From an uncultured Prochlorococcus sp. (GTDB lineage Bacteria; Cyanobacteriota; Cyanobacteriia; PCC-6307; Cyanobiaceae), in assembly GCA_902558895.1 (NCBI GenBank), contig CACEFS010000002.1, forward strand, positions 1-64,000: DNA of 64,000 bases, read 5' to 3'. Below are positions 7,575 through 15,729 of the stretch, in pieces. The notes beneath the pieces are model-generated. The model was given only the letters and a program-made list of their open reading frames with translations, searched no databases and was not told the DNA's origin. Position numbers and translations under genes: made by a program. Within the stretch, counting starts at the first letter, position 1; each line of letters begins with the position of its first letter.

Positions 7575-9069
7575 TTTAGTTAAAGGACTACCAGAAGGTT
7601 GGAATGAGAGAAACGGAATAACTAGATCGCAAGAACTAGACCCTGGGAGGTTAAGTCTTCTATTAAAAGAACAACTGAAAGAGAGATTAAGGTTTAATTT
7701 ACTGACTCTTAAACCAGAACTAGACGGAGTTGAATTGGCCGAGACAGAAATAACTTATTTATATGTAAAGCTGGGCGAGTGTGGTTGGAAAGTTGGAAAG
7801 CAAGCCGCAATAGACGCAATAATTTATGCTTCTCAAAAGAATAGTTATGACCCAGTAAAAGAATATTTACTAAGCCTGGAACAACAAAAGAAGGAGTTAA
7901 AGCTATACGAAGCGGACGTTGATAATATTGCAAGCGACTATCTGAACATCAAATACGAAGACAAACTAAGCAATAAAATGGTTAAGAATTGGTTAGTTGG
8001 TCAGGTAAGAAGGGCTTTCCATAGAGGTTGCAAACATGACACTATGCTTGTCCTACAAGGAGATCAAGGAATCGGAAAAAGTTCATTTTTTAGTGCGTTA
8101 ATGCCTAAGGCTGATTGGTTCAGCGACACCCCCACAAGTGACCCAAAAGATCGGTTATTAATTATCCAAAGTTCTTGGTGCTACGAAATAGCAGAACTAG
8201 AAAACCTAACCTCGAAAAACGAATCTTTTAAAGTTAAAGCATTACTTACAAGTTCTTACGATACTTTTAGACCTCCTTATGGTCGTTCTTTAATCAAAGG
8301 TGCTAGACCTTCTTGTTTAGTTGGTACTGCCAATAGCACCGAACTTTTGAATGATGAAACAGGGCATAGACGATTTAATTTTGTTCATGTAACTGAACCT
8401 ATAAATATTGAACAAGTTAAAAGCGATAGGGACGCAATTTGGCTTAGTGCTGTTCTTGCCTATAGAGAAGGTTATGAACCAATACTTGATAAGGAAGAAA
8501 GTCAGTTAAGTGAAGTAAGGAGTACCAATTATGAAAAGGAAAATATATTCCAGGATATTGTCCTGGACTATTTAGAGTCTGCACCCGACTATTTCACAAC
8601 AAGACAAGTATTCTTAGGAACTCAATTAATAACTCCATACGAAAACCCAAAACAATTAGATGCTGTTCAGGTTGGAAAAGTCCTAACTTCTTTAGGCTAC
8701 GAAAAAAGACAAATGAGAGTAAATAAAACTAGAGGTAGGTACTGGCATAAAAAAGAGACACAAGGGAAAGTCCCAGGTGTCCCAGACTCGGAAGATGATG
8801 ATGTGACAGCCGACTCCCCAGCGATAGACAGCGATAGCGGAAACTGTCCCAATGTCACAACCAAAAATAAGGAAAGTAATCAAAGAGAGAGTGTTAAGCA
8901 CAAGGCCATTCGCTGGGAAACTGGCGGGGACAATGTGACACCGAAGAAAACCTTCTCAAACGTAGTGGTGGGCTATAAAAAAACGTCCCAACACCCCAAA
9001 CTTAAAATGTCACAAGAAGAACAAACGAAGGCTCAACAAGATTTAGACGAGTATTGGAACTCATTATAA
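7567..9069 (+). CDS. VapE/D5-like replication helicase
   Basis: Walker A LVLQGDQGIGKSSFFSALM; RPSCLVGTANSTELLNDETGHRRF; probable GTG start 7567 overlapping the upstream stop, with GGAGG at ~7552. Confidence 0.8.
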   Translation: MVNLVKGLPEGWNERNGITRSQELDPGRLSLLLKEQLKERLRFNLLTLKPELDGVELAETEITYLYVKLGECGWKVGKQAAIDAIIYASQKNSYDPVKEYLLSLEQQKKELKLYEADVDNIASDYLNIKYEDKLSNKMVKNWLVGQVRRAFHRGCKHDTMLVLQGDQGIGKSSFFSALMPKADWFSDTPTSDPKDRLLIIQSSWCYEIAELENLTSKNESFKVKALLTSSYDTFRPPYGRSLIKGARPSCLVGTANSTELLNDETGHRRFNFVHVTEPINIEQVKSDRDAIWLSAVLAYREGYEPILDKEESQLSEVRSTNYEKENIFQDIVLDYLESAPDYFTTRQVFLGTQLITPYENPKQLDAVQVGKVLTSLGYEKRQMRVNKTRGRYWHKKETQGKVPGVPDSEDDDVTADSPAIDSDSGNCPNVTTKNKESNQRESVKHKAIRWETGGDNVTPKKTFSNVVVGYKKTSQHPKLKMSQEEQTKAQQDLDEYWNSL

Positions 9070-9132
9070 AAAGCGTATTTTTTCGTATTTAGACGGCTTA
9101 AAATATTCATAGAAAAAAAAATTACTATTGTT

Positions 9133-9330
9133 ATGAACAGTAAGTATTACAGGGAATATTTAACCCAGGTTCATAGGCTGAACGGAATAGAAATGGTTGT
9201 TGCACCGCCCGATTTAAGAATGATTGTAATTGACCACAATAAACCTGATGATGAATTACCAGTAGTTGATAAGTTAACTCAATGGGATTTAGTCCTAGAG
9301 ATAGAAAAACCGCCCATTCATAGCATCTAA
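9133..9330 (+). CDS. Hypothetical protein
   Basis: 65 aa ORF, convergent with the recombinase at 9327. Confidence 0.45.
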   Translation: MNSKYYREYLTQVHRLNGIEMVVAPPDLRMIVIDHNKPDDELPVVDKLTQWDLVLEIEKPPIHSI

Positions 9331-9962
9331 GCAAAGGCTTGGACTACGTTCTTTCGTTCCTCCTCGGAAACCTCTAAATATCGAGATAAAACCGCTAAAC
9401 TTTTATGACCACTTAGGGTCTGAATCGCCTTTAATGGCAATCCTTTTGAGCTTGCACTTGAGAGTGCCGAACGCCTATAAGAGTGGCTTGAAACGCCTTT
9501 AAAACCAATCCTTTCAATAGTGTTCTGTAGTTGTTTTCCGTGTGCCTGGCGAGTTATTGGTTTATCGCCAAAACGTCCAACAAATACCCAATCACTTGGA
9601 CTAACTGGTTGGCCTTTTATAAGTTCGGTTTGATGTTTCCATTTGATAAGAAGGTCATACAAACTTGGGAAGATTGGAACAGTTCGAGCTTCCAATTTAT
9701 TTTTCACAATTTGTTTTGGAAAAGTTATTCCAGTTGGAAAAATGTTTTCCCATTTGAGTTGCCTGGCTTCTGAAATTCTGCAACCTGTTCGGCGACAAAC
9801 ATTAGCCAGGACTGTATGAACTCCTCCAGGAAGTTCTTCGATTAATAGGTCAAGTTCAGCAGTTGTTAAAACTTTTGACTGACCATTACGATTAGTCTTC
9901 ATAGCGTGTGATAAGTTTTCTAGTTGCCGAGAAGCTAGTTGTAGACGTGTAAATAACGTCAA
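9327..9962 (-). CDS. Tyrosine recombinase (catalytic domain), second in the element
   Basis: TGCRISEARQL, HSYRRSALSSASSKG, LSGHKSLAVLSRYLEV: R..HxxR..GH..Y catalytic set. Confidence 0.88.
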   Translation of the reverse strand: MTLFTRLQLASRQLENLSHAMKTNRNGQSKVLTTAELDLLIEELPGGVHTVLANVCRRTGCRISEARQLKWENIFPTGITFPKQIVKNKLEARTVPIFPSLYDLLIKWKHQTELIKGQPVSPSDWVFVGRFGDKPITRQAHGKQLQNTIERIGFKGVSSHSYRRSALSSASSKGLPLKAIQTLSGHKSLAVLSRYLEVSEEERKNVVQAFA

Positions 9963-10343
9963 GTTTCTCTTACTGACATTTTAGAAACTCAATTCGCTGA
10001 AAAATATCCAATATTACTTAAATAAAATACAGTATTTCTTATAGATAGACGTATTACAAATAATAGATAAAAATATTATTATTTTCTCGAATTACCTATG
10101 TTACATATAAAGAATACTCATTTGACTTTATAGTCATAATAGGGGGAGTAGTCCAAAAAATTTGATTTTTATTTCCACCTACGGGGAACTTACTTAAACA
10201 AAATAATAACACTAATTAATAAATAGTGCAACTACATAGGGTGTCAAAAATAATACAAATTAAACAGCCCAGGGAAATATACAAATCGGCTGATCGGTAG
10301 ATAAAAACTATCTTAGAATTTTAATAAGGAGTCATGTCGTTAA

Positions 10344-10571
10344 ATGGCAAATCAAAGACATATCAACGAAGACTGGCAGTTCCAACAAAGGTGCTTGAAG
10401 TGTGGTTTGAAGCTATTTCCTTATAGTTCACAAGACGCTGAAGACTGGGCGGCAATGGCCTACCACGAGTGCCAAAGAAGGAACATTTCGCCACGTCAGT
10501 TGATGTATGAGAGGAGTCCAAACATAGACAATACTCACGCACAAAGACCACCAAAAGTTATCTATTACTAG
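10344..10571 (+). CDS. Hypothetical protein with CxxC
   Basis: 75 aa, AAGGAG upstream, RCLKCG motif. Confidence 0.6.
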   Translation: MANQRHINEDWQFQQRCLKCGLKLFPYSSQDAEDWAAMAYHECQRRNISPRQLMYERSPNIDNTHAQRPPKVIYY

Positions 10572-10573
10572 AC

Positions 10574-11062
10574 ATGAAACACCCTCTACTTGATCGCTGG
10601 GTCAGAGTTCTAAGTTCTATCAATCCAGGAAAACCAATTCCGAATATTAATACTGTTTCTAGAGCAAATATGTCGGTAACACTCCAAGAGAGGTTAAGAG
10701 ATATAGACCCCGAACTATTTCAGGCTGTCTTTGCAACTCCAATAGAAGAAATAGAAGACTCAAGACTCCAACAACATTTGTATGACCAAGCATTTTGGAC
10801 AGATGACGAAGACCAATTAAGGCGGTACGGCTACGAAAAATTTGCGAATACGATCAGGGACGAAAAAATAAAATATGAGAATGACAAGATAGAAAAAGAG
10901 ATTGAAGCAAGTCGCCAAAGACAAGAACTTCAAAGGCAAGAGAGAGAGAAAAAAGCAAATATGTCGTTAATGGACAGAATGCACGAAGAATCAAAGAAAC
11001 AAACAACAGCAGACGTAATTAACAACCAACTTAGGTATCACGGAAGGATAGGAACAAACTAG
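10574..11062 (+). CDS. Hypothetical protein, charged/coiled-coil C-terminal half
   Basis: 162 aa; co-oriented and tightly spaced with neighbours. Confidence 0.65.
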   Translation: MKHPLLDRWVRVLSSINPGKPIPNINTVSRANMSVTLQERLRDIDPELFQAVFATPIEEIEDSRLQQHLYDQAFWTDDEDQLRRYGYEKFANTIRDEKIKYENDKIEKEIEASRQRQELQRQEREKKANMSLMDRMHEESKKQTTADVINNQLRYHGRIGTN

Positions 11063-11067
11063 AAATT

Positions 11068-11541
11068 ATGAGTATTAGCAAGGTAGGAAGACCAAGTATT
11101 AGCGAAAGTGAAGTTCCCCCACATATCGAGGAAGCGTTGTTGCATAAAGCTAGGGGGAAGAGCTGGACGGATAGTGCAACTGCTGTGGGGTTGAAGAAAT
11201 ACCAAACTTTGCGAGAGTGGGTCAACAAGAACGATAAAGCTAAGAAGTTCTACAAAGAAGCAGTCCAGGAAAGGCAAGAACGAATCCAGGATAAGTTAGA
11301 CAACAGCTACGAAATGCTTATTGAATCAGCACCCGAAGTGGCTGTTCAACTATTGAAAATCATAAGGAACGAGAAGACAAAAGGGTATGCAAAAACTGAA
11401 GCTATTAATGCCTTCTTCCGAATAATAGAAAGGGGTTGGAGTGATAAGAAACTTGCTGAAGCACTACAAGAAACTAAAGAAAGAATCGACTACTTAGAAA
11501 CTGGAAGACCAATTCAACTAACAGAAAGTCCTATTAAGTAG
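11068..11541 (+). CDS. Terminase-small-subunit-like / HTH protein
   Basis: VGRPSISESEVPPHIEEALLHKARGKSWTDSATAVGLKKYQTLREWVNKNDKAKKFYKEAVQERQERIQDKL: N-terminal HTH plus helical segment as in small terminases. Confidence 0.55.
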   Translation: MSISKVGRPSISESEVPPHIEEALLHKARGKSWTDSATAVGLKKYQTLREWVNKNDKAKKFYKEAVQERQERIQDKLDNSYEMLIESAPEVAVQLLKIIRNEKTKGYAKTEAINAFFRIIERGWSDKKLAEALQETKERIDYLETGRPIQLTESPIK

Positions 11542-11564
11542 CTCTAGCAAAATTTTTTATTTAA

Positions 11565-12545
11565 TCAGCTTTTGGTAAGAACAAATCTTTTCATAGTTGT
11601 TTTATTTAGAGCAATCTTCTTAATTTGTCCATCTCTATCAATTTTTAAAATAGCTTTATCAGTATCTAATAACCTCCATACTTTAGAAGCATCATTTAAA
11701 CCATCAGTAGAAACATTATTTATCTCAAGGATTAAATCATTTTCTTTAATACCCGCAAATTCTGCTGGAAAACCTTTTATGACTGAAATGATTTGAACCT
11801 GATTTAATTCGTTAAGAACGAATCTAAACCCAAAAACTTTGTATTCTTTATATCTATTAGAAAGTGTATTAATAGCAATCTGATCTTTTTTGTTTGGTTT
11901 TCCTTTTGAAAACTTTTGAAAATTTGAAGGACGTAATGAGTCAATTTTATGACAATTCTCCTCAGCATAAACGCCCACGTAATTATTTCTTTGAACTGGT
12001 TTCCATTTTTTATGTTCTCCAAAATTCTTCCAGGTTTCATCTAAGCAATCAATAACTGCCGTATATTTTACTTGTCTAACTCCTCCTGGAGTAGCGGATC
12101 TTCCTGGAATAGTTAATTGTGGTGCAGGAGTAGTCGTACAATTTATTGAGTATGATCCTCCATAACAATTTGTTGTTCCAGAACCAATTGTTGTAGTTGA
12201 GCCAGGCCTCCCTGCCACTGGTTCTTGATACCATCTAATTACAATGTCAAAAGAAATATATCGTCCATATAGTCCTCTCGCTTTTACTTTCCTAACAACT
12301 TTTTCTACATACTGAACTTTATTATCAGCCCTCACCTCGAACATTTGCCAATTTGGGATAATTGGTTTACCTAAAAAATCAAATTTTTCTACTTTTATTT
12401 TTTCTACAGGTTGAGTATAAGCACGAACACATCCCTCAAAGTCTGCTGCAGCTAAGCATGCTTTACGAACTTCTGGATCTACATTCGCATTAACAGCAGT
12501 AGGTAAAGCGATAGCAGCTAGTAGTGGGAGTAGAAAGCGTTTCAT
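11565..12545 (-). CDS. Secreted protein with C-terminal PDZ-like domain
   Basis: MKRFLLPLLAAIALPTAVNAN leader; VQIISVIKGFPAEFAGIKENDLILEINNVSTDGLNDASKVWRLL PDZ signature. Confidence 0.8.
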   Translation of the reverse strand: MKRFLLPLLAAIALPTAVNANVDPEVRKACLAAADFEGCVRAYTQPVEKIKVEKFDFLGKPIIPNWQMFEVRADNKVQYVEKVVRKVKARGLYGRYISFDIVIRWYQEPVAGRPGSTTTIGSGTTNCYGGSYSINCTTTPAPQLTIPGRSATPGGVRQVKYTAVIDCLDETWKNFGEHKKWKPVQRNNYVGVYAEENCHKIDSLRPSNFQKFSKGKPNKKDQIAINTLSNRYKEYKVFGFRFVLNELNQVQIISVIKGFPAEFAGIKENDLILEINNVSTDGLNDASKVWRLLDTDKAILKIDRDGQIKKIALNKTTMKRFVLTKS

Positions 12546-13235
12546 TTACCTAAATTCAATAGTTGTATTTGTATTTACATTAGTTCTCTGAATCATTATT
12601 GGTCTTGTTTCTTTTCTCATTTTGTACTCTCTCCAATACGCTTCGTGTTCTTTTTCAGTCATACAGCCAAGCTCTTCTAATCTTCTCCCAAACAAACCAA
12701 CTTTACGCCATCGCATTTCTTCATTTTTGGCACATTCGCGACTAGGCTTGTAGGTTTTTCCTTTATAGGTAAACGTAAAGTAATCAATATCTGAGACCCC
12801 TGGAAATACTTCTTTTCGTATTCTTTCTGGGTTATTTAAATCTATCCTCGTTTTCTCAAATTCTGTTAATTCTAATCCAGGGATTTTTCTGAAAAAAACC
12901 ATATTTTCTCCTTTTGTTTCTAGACAATCAACATACAAATTTACTGATCCAAGAGTTATACATTGTTCATGATTTTTAAAAGACACATTAAATATTTTTG
13001 AACCTAATTTTTCTGAATACTGTATACAATTCTCGATATCAGACTCCCATTCTAAGTTACAAAAATTCCTTTGATTTTTTCCTAGTTTAAATTTTTCATT
13101 TTTACTATTAGCTTTCACACATCCAATATAATCAGAGACATCTTTGCAAAGGTTATGAACTTCAGGATCAACTCCTGCACTAACAGCAGTAGGCAAAGCT
13201 AGGGCTGCTAGTAGTGGGAGTAGTAAGCGTTTCAT
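12546..13235 (-). CDS. Secreted hypothetical protein, Cys-rich
   Basis: MKRLLLPLLAALALPTAVSAG leader; stop directly abuts the next ATG; start overlaps the int stop (ATGA). Confidence 0.75.
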   Translation of the reverse strand: MKRLLLPLLAALALPTAVSAGVDPEVHNLCKDVSDYIGCVKANSKNEKFKLGKNQRNFCNLEWESDIENCIQYSEKLGSKIFNVSFKNHEQCITLGSVNLYVDCLETKGENMVFFRKIPGLELTEFEKTRIDLNNPERIRKEVFPGVSDIDYFTFTYKGKTYKPSRECAKNEEMRWRKVGLFGRRLEELGCMTEKEHEAYWREYKMRKETRPIMIQRTNVNTNTTIEFR

Positions 13236-14446
13236 TTATTTAGCTTCTTACTAGCTTTTATAGCATCTATTTGTTCGTAAGTAGAGTTATAAATCTCATA
13301 GTGAGTATTAATTGAGTGACCAAGACTTTTACTGGCAACCCTCGCATCTAACCCAGCGTGAATACTTCTAACTCCCCAATTATGTCTAATATCAGTAAGT
13401 TGTAAGAATCCAATACCCAACTCTTTAGCCCTGGGCGTTAGATACCTTAACCATTGGTTACCAAGATATTTTGTTCTAGTTGGGTCATAAGAATTTAAGT
13501 CAAAACTATATTCTCGTTGAATATTATCCAGTTCCCATTTTCTTGCTAACTCAGCAGTAAGTGCGATTGGATATTTGATATACATAGACTTCTTACCTTT
13601 TGGAATACAAACACTTGTGGCAGTACCACTATCTAAGTCAGGCATGAGTGAGAAAGTTTCACCGCTACGAGTGCCGTAACAGAAAGCACTAGCTGTAAGC
13701 CAACCCCACTTGTCGTTATCTCGAACCATTTCGACCAACTCTATTAGCTTTGCTGGGTCAATATTTACTCTTTGCTTGGCTTTGTATTTACCAACAAACT
13801 CATCAATAAGTTCTACATTATTTAGTCCATTAGCTTCAGCAAGTCGTTTGTAGTATTGGCAGAGTTTTCTTCTTTTGTCAGACTCAGGCTCACTTTGTTT
13901 TATCTCATCAATTAAGACTCCCATATTTAGAGTTGCATTTTGTGGAAGTTTATTTAAGTGACCTAGTATTCCTTTCCAGGTCTGTTGCTTTGGTAATTTA
14001 TTTCTATCCTTGTCTTTCCAGTAATCAAGTTCAAATATTTTTATAGCTTCATTAACAGTTATTCCTTTCGATACTCCTTTTAACTCAATCTTTGGTGCGT
14101 CCCACATTAGTTGGTCTGGTATAAATCCATTTTTATTCACATATTCAACTAGGGTTAATATTCTGGCTTCTGCTGAGACTAGGTTGTTTATATCTGCACT
14201 CAATCTGGTTGGAATCTTACGTTCTTTTTTAATTCCGTCCGAATCCGCAAAAGTTCCACGAATAAATAAATGATTACGTCCTACAACCAGCTTTGCTTTT
14301 ATGCTTCTTGTCTTAAGTCTCTTATTTAAGTCCGATATTGCAGAAAGTGTTTCCGAATCTGTTTCCGAATTTATTGCACCCAGACCCCTACCTGGTACAC
14401 TACCGCCAGACCCTTTTTTGTTACCAATTCCAAAAATTCTTGCCAT
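13232..14446 (-). CDS. int: Tyrosine recombinase / integrase adjacent to tRNA-Ser
   Basis: YGTRSGE, LTDIRHNWGVRSI, KSLGHSINTHYEIYNSTY; located next to the tRNA. Confidence 0.88.
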   Translation of the reverse strand: MARIFGIGNKKGSGGSVPGRGLGAINSETDSETLSAISDLNKRLKTRSIKAKLVVGRNHLFIRGTFADSDGIKKERKIPTRLSADINNLVSAEARILTLVEYVNKNGFIPDQLMWDAPKIELKGVSKGITVNEAIKIFELDYWKDKDRNKLPKQQTWKGILGHLNKLPQNATLNMGVLIDEIKQSEPESDKRRKLCQYYKRLAEANGLNNVELIDEFVGKYKAKQRVNIDPAKLIELVEMVRDNDKWGWLTASAFCYGTRSGETFSLMPDLDSGTATSVCIPKGKKSMYIKYPIALTAELARKWELDNIQREYSFDLNSYDPTRTKYLGNQWLRYLTPRAKELGIGFLQLTDIRHNWGVRSIHAGLDARVASKSLGHSINTHYEIYNSTYEQIDAIKASKKLNK

Positions 14447-14463
14447 TTGGTTAGGTTAGTCTG

Positions 14464-14521
14464 TTTCCGAATTGTTTCCGAATCTATGTCCTAAAATGTC
14501 GCAGAATGTCAAGTATATGTC
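14464..14521 (-). promoter_or_regulatory. Phased repeat array upstream of int (TTTCCGA x2, ATGTC x4)
   Basis: TTTCCGA at 14464, 14475; ATGTC at 14486, 14496, 14506, 14517; spacings 11,11,10,10,11 bp. Confidence 0.7.
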
Positions 14522-14632
14522 AAGTGTTAGGAAATAGTTTATAAGCAATAATAAACAGGCTAAAACTCGTATTGTAGGCTGTCACTTCCCTTTGCTATAC
14601 TACTTAGGTGGTTAAAACTGAATAACCCTTTT

Positions 14633-14719
14633 GGAGGGGTGGTCGAGTGGTTTAAGGCTCTAGTCTTGAAAACTAGCGTGTCTGCAAGGGCACCGTGGGT
14701 TCGAATCCCACCCCCTCCG
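14633..14719 (+). tRNA. trnS: tRNA-Ser(UGA)
   Basis: GGAGGGG/CCCCTCC acceptor, anticodon loop CTTGAAA in CTAGT/ACTAG stem, long variable arm, GGTTCGAATCC T-loop. Confidence 0.95.
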
Positions 14720-14743
14720 TACTACACAACTGACTTTTCAAGG

Positions 14744-14771
14744 TACAACTCCTTTTAGGAGTTTTTTTTAT
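14744..14771 (+). terminator. Rho-independent terminator after tRNA-Ser
   Basis: AACTCCTTTTAGGAGTTTTTTTT. Confidence 0.8.
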
Positions 14772-14834
14772 TTTCTTTGAATTTAGATTAGTTCCTTAGA
14801 GTTCTTCTCCATTACCGTAAATAGAGGAAAAAAC

Positions 14835-14851
14835 GGTTACATTTCGGTTAC
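14835..14851 (+). promoter_or_regulatory. GGTTAC doublet, left end of right-hand relic R1
   Basis: cGGTTACatttcGGTTAC, 11 bp period. Confidence 0.6.
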
Positions 14852-14886
14852 ACATATTAAAGAGGTGCAAGGTGTAAGGGTTTCAT

Positions 14887-15303
14887 TTAAAAAGCTCTGT
14901 CTTCTAATGAAACTTTTTTGCATTTCCCTCTTCCATTTTTTCGAAATTCATAATCACCTCGTCTGGTACTACCATCGGCACCTATAAATGAACTAAATAT
15001 AAATCGACCATTAAACCTATTGATATTAAGAGAATACCTATCACCTGAACCAATTTCATAGCCAACGATATTAAAACTACCAGTAGACTGAGATAATCTC
15101 TGTTCATATGAATCTATTCCTTATACGACCACTTCACCTTTCTTAGGTTTTATAGCAACTTCAAGATATGGATATAGATGTGATGATGATTTACAAGCCA
15201 AATAAATCTCGTCAGGCCAAATCTTTTCAACAAAATCTTTTTCAGCATTAACAGCAGTAGGAAAAGCGATAGCAGCTAATAAAGGTATTAAAAATCTCTT
15301 CAC
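14887..15303 (-). pseudogene. Leader-bearing secreted protein interrupted by in-frame TAA
   Basis: VKRFLIPLLAAIAFPTAVNAEKDF...KKGEVVV*GIDSYEQRLSQSTGSFNIVGYEIGSGDRYSLNINRFNGRFIFSSFIGADGSTRRGDYEFRKNGRGKCKKVSLEDRAF*; 417 nt stays in frame across the stop. Confidence 0.7.
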
Positions 15304-15379
15304 TAAAAATCAGCCAATGGCCCTTATTTTATATCGATATTAGAAAAATAAAAACGTAATTATAAAGTAATTAAGTTTC

Positions 15380-15396
15380 GGTTACGTTTCGGTTAC
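15380..15396 (+). promoter_or_regulatory. GGTTAC doublet, right end of relic R1
   Basis: cGGTTACgtttcGGTTAC, 11 bp period. Confidence 0.6.
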
Positions 15397-15443
15397 ATTT
15401 GTTCCTTAAACAATACCAAATCAATTGATATGACTGGAAGCCA

Positions 15444-15504
15444 TCTAGACTTGAAAACTAGCGTGTCTGCAAGGGCACCGTGGGTTAGAATCCCACCCCC
15501 TCCG
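15444..15504 (+). repeat. Orphan tRNA-Ser 3' half #1
   Basis: TCTAGACTTGAAAACTAGCGTGTCTGCAAGGGCACCGTGGGTTAGAATCCCACCCCCTCCG; T-loop mutated, 5' half absent. Confidence 0.9.
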
Positions 15505-15528
15505 TACTACACAACTGACTTCTCAAGA

Positions 15529-15553
15529 TATAACTCCTTTTAGGAGTTTTTTT
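15529..15553 (+). terminator. Duplicated tRNA-Ser terminator
   Basis: AACTCCTTTTAGGAGTTTTTTT; same context as 14744. Confidence 0.75.
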
Positions 15554-15620
15554 ATTTTCTTTGAGAATAGATTAATTCCTTATAGTTCCCCTCAGTTACC
15601 GTATATTGGATAACAAAAAC

Positions 15621-15665
15621 GGTCATATTTCGGTCATAATGTTTGAAACGGTCATAAGCGGTCAT
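15621..15665 (+). promoter_or_regulatory. GGTCAT repeats (four copies), left end of relic R2
   Basis: GGTCAT at 15621, 15632, 15650, 15660. Confidence 0.6.
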
Positions 15666-15729
15666 ATCAGACTAGAGTATTTAAATTTTGACAATCGATC
15701 TACAATAAAGGGCAACTATCCACTATTTT

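Larger units (their letters stand above)
5892..14672. mobile_element. Apparently complete tRNA-Ser-integrated element (tycheposon / phage-satellite-like)
   Basis: Bounded by a 40 bp tRNA duplication; integrase adjacent to the tRNA end; Xis-like HTH, Prim-Pol, VapE-like helicase, TerS-like protein, second tyrosine recombinase, secreted cargo; no capsid or tail genes seen. Confidence 0.85.

Noticed and set aside
7485-7580. Programmed +1 frameshift joining Prim-Pol (6645-7574) and helicase (7495-9069)
   Set aside because: A GTG at 7567 in the helicase frame with GGAGG ~11 nt upstream overlaps the primase stop; ordinary translational coupling explains the layout, and no slippery heptamer was found.
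9074-9090. CGTATT/CGTATT doublet as arm site for the internal recombinase
   Set aside because: Only 10 bp period, very AT-rich, and only a single unpaired copy on the other side (10050); too weak to claim.
15444-15504. Functional tRNA-Ser
   Set aside because: No acceptor 5' strand or D-arm, and T-loop mutated (GGTTAGAATCC).
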